Shown here piece by piece: positions 53,627 to 61,735 of a DNA stretch of 64,000 bases (its first letter is position 1; every line of letters starts with the position of its first letter). Below the pieces are notes generated by a model. The model searched no databases. It was not told where the DNA came from and saw only the letters and a program-made list of their open reading frames with translations. Both the position numbers and the translations under genes were made by a program. This stretch comes from M3007 sp044230315 (lineage in GTDB: Bacteria; Bacteroidota; Bacteroidia; Chitinophagales; Saprospiraceae), in NCBI GenBank assembly GCA_044230315.1, contig JBGARJ010000002.1:124001-188000 (forward strand), in the 5' to 3' direction.

Positions 53627-54559
53627 ATGGCAGAACAGGACACTTCCCGCAGAGCATTTCTGGGGGGCAGCTTGTTGGCGGCATTAGCGGCCGCAGGGTG
53701 CAATACCAAACCCAATCCATTTGAGCCGGAACCCGGATCGAACACCACACCTTCGGGTGAAACGGTTCAGCTCCTGTCGGTAGACGGCGAGATCATTGAG
53801 GTGGACAAGGCTTTTATCAAACCGGTGCCCGATCTGCCACCGGTGACCAATAGCGAGGCCAGAAAAGGCATGTACGGGAAGAAATTTGTGATGGTGATCG
53901 ACCTGTCGAGGTGCAAGAGCCTGAAAAAATGCCAGTCGGCCTGCAACCACATGCACCATGTGCATTCGGGGCAAAGCTGGATAAAAGTGTACCCTATGCA
54001 GGATGCCGAACATACGGCCCCCTATTGGCAACCGACCACCTGCATGCATTGCGATGAGCCGCCTTGTGTAAAAGTATGTCCGGTAGATGCGACGTTCAAA
54101 CGGCAGGATGGGATTGTCCTGATCGACAGCGATCGCTGCATCGGGTGCCGGTTTTGCATGGCTGCCTGCCCGTATTCCAGCCGGGTGTTCAACTGGGAAA
54201 AACCCGATATCAGCCCGGAATTGGCGGCGCAGCCGTACTCCTGTGAAAGCAGTGTGCCGCAGAAAGTCGGTACCGTAGGGAAGTGTGATTTCTGCCCCGA
54301 TATGGTTAGGATGGGTGAACTGCCGCATTGCGTGTCGGCCTGCCCCAACGGGGTGTTCTTTTTCGGCGATATGCTCGAAGATTCGGTCAGCAACGGTTCC
54401 GAAACCTTCCGGTTCAGTGAACTGATCCGGGACAAAGCCGGCTACCGGCTCATGGAAGACCTGGGCACAAAACCCAGCGTGTATTACCTGCCGCCGGTCA
54501 ACCGGAATTTCCCCTTTGAAGAGGGTTTGCGCAGCCAAACGGATCAAAAGAGTGAATAA
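53627..54559 (+). CDS. 4Fe-4S dicluster-type ferredoxin subunit (NrfC/PsrB/ActB-like), Tat lipoprotein
   Basis: The 310-residue protein has a Tat motif SRRAFLGG (7-14) and a possible lipobox ending AAAGC (Cys25). The cluster region contains CKSLKKCQSAC, CMHCDEPPCVKVCP, CIGCRFCMAACP and CDFCPDMVRMGELPHCVSACP, with 15 cysteines in the ligand motifs. The first motif lacks the second Cys of the usual CX2CX2CX3C pattern. It should carry electrons between the quinol-binding subunit downstream and a periplasmic acceptor. No molybdopterin enzyme is encoded nearby. Confidence 0.88.
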   Translation: MAEQDTSRRAFLGGSLLAALAAAGCNTKPNPFEPEPGSNTTPSGETVQLLSVDGEIIEVDKAFIKPVPDLPPVTNSEARKGMYGKKFVMVIDLSRCKSLKKCQSACNHMHHVHSGQSWIKVYPMQDAEHTAPYWQPTTCMHCDEPPCVKVCPVDATFKRQDGIVLIDSDRCIGCRFCMAACPYSSRVFNWEKPDISPELAAQPYSCESSVPQKVGTVGKCDFCPDMVRMGELPHCVSACPNGVFFFGDMLEDSVSNGSETFRFSELIRDKAGYRLMEDLGTKPSVYYLPPVNRNFPFEEGLRSQTDQKSE

Positions 54560-54575
54560 TCATTAATCACGAATC

Positions 54576-55898
54576 ATGGTGGAAAACGCAACTATACTTT
54601 CCAGCGAAAAGATCACCGAAGATCTTTTTCCGCAAAAGTTCGGCCGGCGGGGGATGATCTGGACCGGAGTACTGATCGTGCTCTGCGCGGTCGGGGCCTT
54701 TGCCTACGTCCAACAGGTGCGAACCGGGTTGGGGATAACGGGTATGCGGGATTATGCATCATGGGGTATCTATATCTCCAATTTTGTGTTTTTTGTGGCA
54801 ATTAGCCTGGTCGGCTCCCTGATTACGGCCGTATTCAGGCTAACCGATGTGCATTGGAGCACGCCCCTGACCCGCATCGCGGAGGTGATTGCCGTATCGG
54901 CCATTGCGTTTGCTGCGCTCATTATCATTGTAGACATGGGGCGACCCGACCGGTTCCTGAATATATTTATTTACGGACGCATCCAGTCGCCGATCATCTG
55001 GGATGTGATCGTGATCGGCACGTATTTCTTTATCAGTCTGTTGCTGTTGTATTTGCCCTTGCTGCCCGATCTGCAGATCTTGCGGAATTACAAAGAGAAG
55101 AACGGGCCTCGGCTGGATCGGATGTATCGTTTCTGGGGCGGTTTCTGGAAAGGCACGCCGGAACAATTCCGGTTGAGCAACCGGGCGATCAATATTTTGT
55201 GCATCACGATCATCCCCGTTGCTTTCTGTATCCACACCGTCACATCCTGGTTGTTTGCTACTACCTACCGGCCGGGTTGGGATAGTACCAACTTCGGCGC
55301 GTATTTCGTGTCGGGAGCATTTCTCGTGGGCGCTGGAGGGGTGGTGGTCGCCATGTATGTCTTTCGCAAGTCGTACCACCTCGAACGCTATATTACCGAC
55401 GAGCATTTCGACCGCATGGGCAAATTACTGGTGTTGTTGGCGCTGTTGTACCTGTATTTCAATATCAACGAATACCTCATTCCGGCGTTCAAAATGAAGA
55501 AACCCGAAGCCGACCACCTGACGGGCCTCTTTGCCGGCACCTTTGCTCCGTTGTTCTGGTTCGCTATTGCGATCGGTATGGTGGTTCCCACCATCATGTT
55601 GTTGTTCAAATCGGGCCGAAAACCATTGCCCATGTTTATTGCAGGGGTTATGGTGGTGGTAGGCGCGTGGTGCAAGCGGTTTCTTATTGTAACCCCCACG
55701 ATGTTGCACCCCTTCCTGCCCATGCAGGATGTGCCGGAAAGTTACCACCATTATTTTCCAACGTGGCAGGAGTGGGCCATTGCCATCGGTTCCTTGTCGG
55801 GCGCCTTATTGGTGATCACCTTCTTTGTCCGGGTGCTTCCAATCATTCCTATTTACGAAACGATAGCCGAACAACATGAAACGGAACACGATCAATAA
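54576..55898 (+). CDS. NrfD/PsrC-family quinol-interacting membrane subunit
   Basis: The 440-residue protein has about ten membrane helices in the NrfD/PsrC/ActC pattern, with DMGRPDRFLNIFIYGRIQSPIIWDV near residues 119-143, the conserved loop of the family, and a long hydrophilic loop in the middle. It should exchange electrons with menaquinol at the inner membrane, in a complex with the Fe-S subunit encoded 16 bases upstream. Its last 23 bases overlap the next gene, so that protein is translated in coupling with it. Confidence 0.92.
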   Translation: MVENATILSSEKITEDLFPQKFGRRGMIWTGVLIVLCAVGAFAYVQQVRTGLGITGMRDYASWGIYISNFVFFVAISLVGSLITAVFRLTDVHWSTPLTRIAEVIAVSAIAFAALIIIVDMGRPDRFLNIFIYGRIQSPIIWDVIVIGTYFFISLLLLYLPLLPDLQILRNYKEKNGPRLDRMYRFWGGFWKGTPEQFRLSNRAINILCITIIPVAFCIHTVTSWLFATTYRPGWDSTNFGAYFVSGAFLVGAGGVVVAMYVFRKSYHLERYITDEHFDRMGKLLVLLALLYLYFNINEYLIPAFKMKKPEADHLTGLFAGTFAPLFWFAIAIGMVVPTIMLLFKSGRKPLPMFIAGVMVVVGAWCKRFLIVTPTMLHPFLPMQDVPESYHHYFPTWQEWAIAIGSLSGALLVITFFVRVLPIIPIYETIAEQHETEHDQ

Positions 55899-56766
55899 AG
55901 CAGGCATCCTGGTCCTGCTCCTTTTGTTGGGACGCAGCGTTCCGCTTGCTGCGCAGGAAGCGGACAAAGGCGCGGTGACCATCACGTTGCGGTATGTATT
56001 GTACAACAACCAGCTGCCGTGTTTGAAAGCCCAGTGCAAAACCAAGGTGCAGCGAAAATTCCTGCCGGTAACCGATCTGGACCTGAGCCTGTACCTCGAC
56101 ACCATAGCCGAAAACCACCTCATCGGCAAGGTAAAAACCGATGAAAAAGGAGAAGCCCAAGCGTTGATCCCGCCTTCTTTGAAAGCGCTGTGGAATGCCG
56201 CCCCCAACCACAAGTTCATCGGCGTTTCGGCTGAAACCAAGGAGTTTGATGCATCGGATACCGATCTGGATATTGCCAAAGCCAGAATTACCCTGGATAC
56301 GCTTTCGGATGAAGACACCAAAAGTATCCGCGTTACCGTCCAGCAATGGAAAGACTCCAGCTGGGTGGACGCACCGGAAGTAGAAGTAAAAGTGGGCGTG
56401 TCGCGACTGGGCGGATTTCTGCCCGTGGACAAAGCAGAAGATTACACTACCGATTCCCTGGGACAGGCAACAGCCGACTTTACTATTGACAGCCTGCCCG
56501 GGGATGCCAAAGGGAATGTCACGCTGGTTGCCATCGTAGAAGATAATGACCAGTTCGGCACTCTGGTTATAGAAAAAGAAGTCCCCTGGGGTGTTTCGCC
56601 TGCCGTGTCTGCCATGATCGATTTTAATCGGCGCACCCTTTGGGCTACTCGCGAGAAGGCGCCGTATTGGCTGCTTTTTATGGCCTATTCGATTACTTTT
56701 TCTGTTTGGGGAGTCCTGCTTTACCTGATTGTACAACTCCGGCGGATCAGCCGGCTCGGCAGGTGA
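55876..56766 (+). CDS. Hypothetical envelope protein with a C-terminal membrane anchor
   Basis: The 296-residue protein is not recognised. It has a signal peptide (to about residue 26, ending PLAAQ), a long soluble extracytoplasmic region with two cysteines (LPCLKAQCKTKV) and Ig-like beta segments, and a single C-terminal membrane helix (about 265-290). Because its start overlaps the NrfD gene by 23 bases, it is probably a subunit or assembly factor of the same complex. The topology puts the bulk of the protein in the periplasm. Confidence 0.72.
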   Translation: MKRNTINKAGILVLLLLLGRSVPLAAQEADKGAVTITLRYVLYNNQLPCLKAQCKTKVQRKFLPVTDLDLSLYLDTIAENHLIGKVKTDEKGEAQALIPPSLKALWNAAPNHKFIGVSAETKEFDASDTDLDIAKARITLDTLSDEDTKSIRVTVQQWKDSSWVDAPEVEVKVGVSRLGGFLPVDKAEDYTTDSLGQATADFTIDSLPGDAKGNVTLVAIVEDNDQFGTLVIEKEVPWGVSPAVSAMIDFNRRTLWATREKAPYWLLFMAYSITFSVWGVLLYLIVQLRRISRLGR

Positions 56767-56828
56767 AGAAGTAAGCATTCGTTTGCAATTGTTAACGCTT
56801 TGTTGGAGGTCATCAAACGAGATTCGAT

Positions 56829-56836
56829 TTACCTTT
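56829..56836 (+). promoter_or_regulatory. Possible -7 element of the cytochrome c gene (TACCTTTA)
   Basis: TACCTTTA differs from TAnnTTTG in the last base and lies 38 bases before the ATG. The 108-base gap after the preceding gene makes a separate promoter plausible. Confidence 0.3.
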
Positions 56837-56874
56837 AAGTGTCTTAATTACTAAACGTTTAATTGCTGGTACTA

Positions 56875-57282
56875 ATGAAAAATTTCCTCGTTATTTTAAG
56901 CGCAAGCGCATTGCTCGCCATGCTCATGTCATTTACCCGCGCATTCGTCAGTGGCGGGCCGTGGACAGTTCCGGATAAGTTTGAGAAAATGAAAAACCCG
57001 ATAAAAGCCGATGCCTCTTCCCTTGCCGACGGTAAAGCGCTGTACGGGCAACATTGTCAATCATGCCACGGGAAAAAAGGCCTGGGCGACGGTCCGAAAG
57101 CGGCTAACTTAGAAACGGAATGCGGCAATTTTAGCCTGCCTTCTTTCCACAAACAAACCGACGGCGCCCTGTTTTATAAAATTTCGGAAGGCCGCCAGGA
57201 CATGCCGTCGTTCAAAAAGAAGATCAGCGATCCGGATGATATCTGGAATGTGATCAATTACGTTCGTACACTCGCTAAGTAA
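56875..57282 (+). CDS. Mono-haem cytochrome c
   Basis: The 135-residue protein has an N-terminal signal or membrane anchor (about residues 1-23) and one class I cytochrome c domain. The domain has a standard CQSCH haem site and the later DMPSFKKK, whose Met is the likely second axial ligand, and a C-terminal helix (IWNVINYVRTLAK). It probably shuttles electrons in the periplasm for the NrfD/Fe-S module or a terminal oxidase. The start ATG at 56875 follows an alternative TTG four codons earlier. A strong terminator follows and ends the cluster. Confidence 0.9.
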   Translation: MKNFLVILSASALLAMLMSFTRAFVSGGPWTVPDKFEKMKNPIKADASSLADGKALYGQHCQSCHGKKGLGDGPKAANLETECGNFSLPSFHKQTDGALFYKISEGRQDMPSFKKKISDPDDIWNVINYVRTLAK

Positions 57283-57314
57283 AAGAGGCGGACCTTCGTA
57301 CACGCTGAACAAAC

Positions 57315-57380
57315 TAAATGGGGATTTTTTGCGGGGGCTTACCTTAGGTTTAAGGGCCCTGCAAAAAAATCCCCATTTTA
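57315..57380. terminator. Bidirectional terminator at the end of the electron-transfer cluster
   Basis: TAAATGGGGATTTTTTGC (57315-57332) pairs with GCAAAAAAATCCCCATTTTA (57361-57380), with a one-base bulge and a partly paired inner loop. It separates the cytochrome gene from the convergent HsdR-N-like gene. Confidence 0.8.
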
Positions 57381-57413
57381 CGTTGGCCCAGAGGGCGATT
57401 TGTCCGGTAGAGC

Positions 57414-57866
57414 TCAGCCGAAATCGGGGAAATCAGGCAAAAACCAAAAAGTCTGTTGCTCCAAATCCAACGCACAACTATAGGTCGACAGGCCATTCGT
57501 CACCGCCAGATACGGCGCCTGAAACTGCAAATTGTACCGTGCAACCTGCTCAAACGTCCCCTGCACGAGCGGCACTTTCGGCGATTTACACTCCACGATA
57601 AGCCAGGGATTTATCCCGGCGTCGAAAACGGCGATATCACAGCGTTTTTGCAAAGTATTGACTGTGAGGCCGATCTCCACACGGATCCGGTTTGCCGGAT
57701 ATTGTTTGACCTCCAGCAGGTACAACAATACCAGTTGCCGCAAGAGTTCTTCAGGTGTGAGGGTCACATCCTTGCGCCGGATGGGATCAAACACAAAACT
57801 GGCTCCGCCGCGCTGGGTAATACGAAGCGCCGGTTCGAACTGCAGGTAGTCGAGTTGAAGTTGCAC
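57414..57866 (-). CDS. Stand-alone HsdR N-terminal (PD-(D/E)xK nuclease-like) protein
   Basis: About 150 residues starting at a GTG (57866). It has RITQRGGASFVFDPIRRKDV, EELLRQLVLLYLLEV, then CDIAVFDAGINPWLIVECKSP, whose D and E-x-K fit the nuclease motif II/III of the type I restriction HsdR N-terminal domain, and an FEQVARYNLQFQAPYLAVTNG tail. No HsdM or HsdS and no HsdR motor are nearby. Such solitary genes are frequent in Bacteroidota. The longer frame upstream is basic and unlike the family, so I reject earlier starts. Confidence 0.8.
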   Translation of the reverse strand: MQLQLDYLQFEPALRITQRGGASFVFDPIRRKDVTLTPEELLRQLVLLYLLEVKQYPANRIRVEIGLTVNTLQKRCDIAVFDAGINPWLIVECKSPKVPLVQGTFEQVARYNLQFQAPYLAVTNGLSTYSCALDLEQQTFWFLPDFPDFG

Positions 57867-57996
57867 CTTGCAAAGGTCCGGGTTTTTGAAAAAACCTGTG
57901 GAAAAACCCCGGTCTAGCGCCCGATTTTTTGCCTTCTTTGCAATTGTTTTTAGAGAACATGTTCTAATTCGCCTGCCCGGCGCGCTGTTTCCCGTC

Positions 57997-58917
57997 ATGC
58001 AAAAACCGTTTTGGTATATCATTGCCAACCCTGCCGCCGGCAACGGCGCTGTCGGCCGCAAATGGCCCGGCATTGAACGGGTATTGCAGGAACTGCAGTT
58101 TTCCTACACGATAAAATTTACCGAACACCGCGGCCACGCCGTGCGCCTGGTAGAGGATGCCGTGCTGAAAGGCCACCGACATATCCTGGGTCTTGGCGGC
58201 GACGGTACCAACCACGAGCTGATCAACGGAATACTTCGCCAGACAGTAGTTCCTCCGGCAGACATCACGTATGCGCTCCTGCCAATCGGTACCGGCAATG
58301 ATTGGGCACGCACCTATGGGATTTCGCGCGATCCCCGGGCACGGTTGCTGCGGCTGCTGAATCCCGAGACCGTGCTGCAAGACGCCGGGAAAGTAGTCTA
58401 TCAGAGCGCAGGCAAAACGGAGGAGCGGTACTTTGGTAATGTGGCCGGTATGGCATACGATGCGTTCATTGCCCAAAAACTCGACCGGCACCGTTTTGTA
58501 TCCCGCCTGCAATATCTGCTTATGGTGGGACAATACCTTTTTGCGTATCGCCTGCTGCCTGCACGGTTGTTATTCGACGGCCGCACGGTAGAGGATTTTT
58601 TCTATACGATCAATATCGGCATTTGCCGGTATTCGGGTGGCGGTATGCAACTGGTACCCCACGCAGTGCCTGATGATGGGCTGCTCGCGCTTACCTTCGC
58701 CCGACGCCTGCCCAAATGGGAGGTACTGCTTCAGACGCGCCGTTTTTACAATGGCACCTTGCTGCGCCATCCGCGGGTGGAAGGCGTACAAACCAGCCGG
58801 CTGCGGGTAGAGCAGATAGGTCCGGCGCCCACCTTGCTGGAGGCCGACGGCGAATTTTTGGGCGAAACGCCTGCTGAGTTCATTATCGTGGAAAAGGCGC
58901 TCCGGATTGCCTTGTAA
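57997..58917 (+). CDS. Diacylglycerol/lipid kinase family protein (YegS/BmrU-like)
   Basis: The 306-residue protein has the DAGK catalytic domain with IIANPAAGNG at its start, GLGGDGTNHELINGI (about residues 64-78) and LPIGTGNDWARTYG (about 93-106), then the beta-sandwich C-terminal domain ending ADGEFLGETPAEFIIV. It phosphorylates a lipid such as diacylglycerol or a sphingoid base on the cytoplasmic side of the inner membrane. I start at 57997 (MQKPFWYIIANP), not at the much earlier open frame, since the motif is expected close to the N-terminus. Confidence 0.92.
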   Translation: MQKPFWYIIANPAAGNGAVGRKWPGIERVLQELQFSYTIKFTEHRGHAVRLVEDAVLKGHRHILGLGGDGTNHELINGILRQTVVPPADITYALLPIGTGNDWARTYGISRDPRARLLRLLNPETVLQDAGKVVYQSAGKTEERYFGNVAGMAYDAFIAQKLDRHRFVSRLQYLLMVGQYLFAYRLLPARLLFDGRTVEDFFYTINIGICRYSGGGMQLVPHAVPDDGLLALTFARRLPKWEVLLQTRRFYNGTLLRHPRVEGVQTSRLRVEQIGPAPTLLEADGEFLGETPAEFIIVEKALRIAL

Positions 58918-58928
58918 GACGATCGCAG

Positions 58929-59378
58929 TTACCGCAAGCGATCCATCGATCGCACGAGGGCGTCGTCTTTGCGGATGGCGCGGGCGGCCAGCCAGTTGAA
59001 CGCCAGGGCGAGCACCGGCAAGGCCAGGCCGAAAGCGAGTTGGGCGGAGCCGCCTTCAGGCGTTTGGTCGAGCGTGGTTTTGGTCGTAAAACCGGCCAGG
59101 GCCAGCAACAATACCCCCACGCCGGCGGCCATGCCGGCTAAGCGGGCTTGCAGGGGGCGGTTTTTAAACAAGAAAATGGCGACTAGGGAAACAGCTGCCC
59201 CCAAAATGGTGAGTCCTAAAAGCCCGATGTTATCGAGCGGGTTCAGCGCGCCGTCGGCCAGGGCGGGCAGCGTGCGGGCAGGGCTGTCAGCGGGCGCTTG
59301 CAGGTAGGGTAAAGCAAATTGGCCGCCTAATGAACCGACTGCCAAAAAGAGGAAAACGGATTGTATGCGTTGAATCAT
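58929..59378 (-). CDS. DUF4293 family four-helix membrane protein
   Basis: The 149-residue protein begins MIQRIQSVFLFLAVG, the family's conserved start, and has four predicted membrane helices with a variable loop of about 25 residues after the first. The function is unknown, but the family is confined to Bacteroidota. The ATG at 59378 is chosen because MIQRIQ is the hallmark start and because a TACATTTG element ends 10 bases before it. Confidence 0.88.
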   Translation of the reverse strand: MIQRIQSVFLFLAVGSLGGQFALPYLQAPADSPARTLPALADGALNPLDNIGLLGLTILGAAVSLVAIFLFKNRPLQARLAGMAAGVGVLLLALAGFTTKTTLDQTPEGGSAQLAFGLALPVLALAFNWLAARAIRKDDALVRSMDRLR

Positions 59379-59388
59379 TTTTTTGCGG

Positions 59389-59417
59389 CAAATGTAACGC
59401 CGGTCGCCGATCGGCAA
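59389..59417 (-). promoter_or_regulatory. Predicted promoter of the DUF4293 gene
   Basis: On the minus strand TTG at 59417-59415 and TACATTTG at 59396-59389 are 18 bases apart. The ATG is only 10 bases further on, so the mRNA leader is very short. Confidence 0.6.
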
Positions 59418-59458
59418 GAACGTTCGCGCAGTAAAAATAACCGGTCTGCACGAGTGTA

Positions 59459-59785
59459 CTACACGGCAAAGCTTTCGCCGCAGCCACAGGTGCGGGTAGC
59501 ATTCGGGTTGTCGAAATGGAACCCTTTGCCGTTCAGGCCGCCGGAAAACTCGAGGGTAGTATTGAACAGGTAGAGAAAACTTTTGAGATCGGTAACGACT
59601 TTTATGCCGTTGTCTTCAAAAACCTGGTCGTTCGGCTTCGACTCGTTGTCGAAATCGAGCTTGTAGGACAATCCGGAACAACCACCTGATACGACGCTCA
59701 CCCGGATGAAATAATCATCGGCAATTTTCTCTGCCGCCCGAAGGTCGGCGATTTTTTGTTTGGCGTTGTCAGATACAAAGATCAT
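59459..59785 (-). CDS. iscA: Iron-sulfur cluster assembly protein IscA/SufA/HesB-type
   Basis: The 108-residue A-type carrier has the three conserved cysteines: one in VSGGCSGLSYKL and a C-terminal CGCG. It receives or delivers Fe-S clusters to target proteins. It lies 62 bases after iscU on the same strand. The start ATG at 59785 is preferred over a TTG two codons upstream. The C-terminal ESF is the common end of the family. Confidence 0.93.
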   Translation of the reverse strand: MIFVSDNAKQKIADLRAAEKIADDYFIRVSVVSGGCSGLSYKLDFDNESKPNDQVFEDNGIKVVTDLKSFLYLFNTTLEFSGGLNGKGFHFDNPNATRTCGCGESFAV

Positions 59786-59847
59786 GGTCAAAATTCATTT
59801 TTCCCGGTCCAACCGGGCGCGTAACGCAACACTTGCATGTTGGCTGA

Positions 59848-60267
59848 TCAGGCAGTAGTGGCCGTTGGCGTCGCGGGCGCCGTAATCCCATTTTTCTCCT
59901 GATAATCTTTGATGGCGGCTTTGATCGCGTCTTCAGCCAGGACGGAGCAGTGGATTTTTACCGGCGGCAGGGCCAGTTCTTCCACGATATCCATATTGTC
60001 GATCGTCATTGCCTCGTCCAGCGATTTGCCTTTCAGCCATTCGGTGGCAAGGGAAGAGGAAGCGATGGCCGAGCCGCAGCCAAAGGTTTTGAACTTGGCG
60101 TCGCGGATCACGCCGGTCTCTTCATCCACTTCAATCTGCAGGCGCATCACGTCGCCGCATTCGGGGGCGCCGACGAGCCCGGTGCCCACATTTTTTTTAC
60201 TTTTATCCAAAACACCGACGTTGCGCGGGTTTTTGAAGTGGTCCAGAACTTTATCGCTGTATGCCAT
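59848..60267 (-). CDS. iscU: Fe-S cluster scaffold protein IscU
   Basis: The 139-residue protein begins MAYSDKVLDHFKNPRNVG and has the three ligand cysteines of the scaffold: C-G-D in GAPECGDVMRLQI, C-G in FKTFGCGSAIASSS, and HCS in KIHCSVLAEDAIK, and also the LPPVKIHC chaperone-recognition site. It builds Fe-S clusters with sulphur from IscS. A 20-residue Ala/Thr-rich tail ends it. It lies 74 bases after iscS. Confidence 0.95.
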   Translation of the reverse strand: MAYSDKVLDHFKNPRNVGVLDKSKKNVGTGLVGAPECGDVMRLQIEVDEETGVIRDAKFKTFGCGSAIASSSLATEWLKGKSLDEAMTIDNMDIVEELALPPVKIHCSVLAEDAIKAAIKDYQEKNGITAPATPTATTA

Positions 60268-60341
60268 GGTTGCGTTATTGATTTAGTGCGTTTTATGAGC
60301 AGATGGTGCATGAACCGGTAAAACTACCGGGGCGCGACGCA

Positions 60342-61559
60342 TTAATGCGCGCTCCATTCAATTTTGGTTAGGTCGACACCGTCTTTGTACATTTCCCAGA
60401 TGGGGCTGAGTTCGCGCATGTGGTTTACCCCTGCGCTGACCGCCTGAATGGCAAAATCCACGTCATCTTCGGTGGTGAACCGGCCGAGGGAGAAACGGAT
60501 GGAGGAGTGGGCGAGATCGTCGCCCAAACCCATAGCCACCAGCACATAGGAAGGTTCGAGTGATGCCGAGGTGCAGGCCGAGCCGGACGACACGGCGATA
60601 TTTTGGTTGAAGGTCATCATCAGCCCTTCGCCTTCCACGTGTTTGAATGAAATATTGGTGACATGCGGCATCCGGCTTTGCGGGTTGCCGTTCACTTTGG
60701 TTTCTTCCAGGGTAGTCAGTGCGCTTTCGAGTTTGTCGCGCAGTTTACTGATCCGTTCGGCGTCCTGGGCCATCTCGAGGCGGGCAATCTCGGCGGCTTT
60801 GCCAAAGCCCACAATCCCGGGTACGTTGAGCGTGCCGGAGCGCATGCCGCGTTCGTGGCCGCCGCCGTCCATCTGAGCGGTCACTTTGACCCGCGGGTTT
60901 TTCCGGCTCACATATAAACCGCCGACACCTTTGGGGCCGTACATCTTGTGACTGCTGAACGACATGAGATGAACGCCTACTTCGCGCGGATGCGTCGGTA
61001 TCTTGCCGACGGCCTGAGTCGCGTCGCTGTGGAACAGGATGCCGTGTTTTTCGCAGAGCTGGGCAATCTCGCGCATCGGCTGGATGACGCCCGTCTCGTT
61101 GTTCGCCCACATGAGCGATACCAGGATGGTAGTCGGTTTCATGGCGGCTTCCAATTCGCCCAAATCGATGAGGCCGTCTCCTTTCACTTTAAGGTACGTC
61201 ACTTCGGCGCCTTGTTTTTCGAGGTGCTTGCAAGTATCCAAAATCGCTTTGTGCTCGGTTTCGGCGGTAATAATATGGTTGCCTTTTTTGGCATACATCT
61301 CGAATACGCCTTTGAGTGCCAGGTTGTTGCTCTCCGTGGCTCCCGAGGTGAAAATGATCTCCTTGTCTTCCACGTCCAGCAATTGTGCAATTTGCTCGCG
61401 GGCGTAATCCACCGCTTCTTCCGCTTCCCATCCGAATTGGTGGCTGCGGCTGGCGGCATTGCCGTGTTTTTCAAAGAAATAAGGGACCATTGTCTCCACA
61501 ACCCGCGGGTCGCAGGGAGTAGTAGCGTTATTATCGAGATATATCAGTCGTCTGTCCAT
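60342..61559 (-). CDS. iscS: Cysteine desulfurase IscS
   Basis: The 405-residue PLP enzyme has the opening MDRRLIYLDNNATTPCDPRV, HSDATQAVGKIP, the lysine of SFSSHKMYGPKG and the active cysteine loop SSGSACTSASLEPSYVL. It supplies sulphur to IscU and other acceptors. It heads a three-gene set iscS-iscU-iscA. There is no iscR, hscA, hscB or fdx here, so the set is compact. A TATATTTG element (61616-61609 on this strand) lies 49 bases before the ATG. Confidence 0.96.
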   Translation of the reverse strand: MDRRLIYLDNNATTPCDPRVVETMVPYFFEKHGNAASRSHQFGWEAEEAVDYAREQIAQLLDVEDKEIIFTSGATESNNLALKGVFEMYAKKGNHIITAETEHKAILDTCKHLEKQGAEVTYLKVKGDGLIDLGELEAAMKPTTILVSLMWANNETGVIQPMREIAQLCEKHGILFHSDATQAVGKIPTHPREVGVHLMSFSSHKMYGPKGVGGLYVSRKNPRVKVTAQMDGGGHERGMRSGTLNVPGIVGFGKAAEIARLEMAQDAERISKLRDKLESALTTLEETKVNGNPQSRMPHVTNISFKHVEGEGLMMTFNQNIAVSSGSACTSASLEPSYVLVAMGLGDDLAHSSIRFSLGRFTTEDDVDFAIQAVSAGVNHMRELSPIWEMYKDGVDLTKIEWSAH

Positions 61560-61608
61560 GCAGGATGGTCTTTGTATTTAGATTGATTCTAAGCGAAATT
61601 TCGGAATG

Positions 61609-61616
61609 CAAATATA
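61609..61616 (-). promoter_or_regulatory. Predicted -7 element of iscS (TATATTTG)
   Basis: TATATTTG on the minus strand matches the consensus, 49 bases upstream of the iscS ATG. The expected -33 element is not at the ideal distance. Confidence 0.45.
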
Positions 61617-61719
61617 ACAGCTTGTCCAAAAAAAGGTTTGGGAATTTATTTTCTTTTCGGCAGGATGATTCCGGCGGGCATTTTCTGCAATCGCCGCACC
61701 CGGGAGGAGTTCAAAAATG

Positions 61720-61727
61720 TACATTTG
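61720..61727 (+). promoter_or_regulatory. Predicted -7 element (TACATTTG) abutting the mutase start
   Basis: TACATTTG fits the consensus and is 8 bases before the ATG at 61736, giving a leaderless or nearly leaderless transcript and fixing the start. Confidence 0.5.
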
Positions 61728-61735
61728 CCATACCT

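Noticed and set aside
57867..57996. Longer N-termini for the HsdR-N-like and lipid kinase genes
   Set aside because: Both frames run through the shared divergent spacer, but the extensions are basic or low-complexity and the conserved starts lie at 57866 and 57997.
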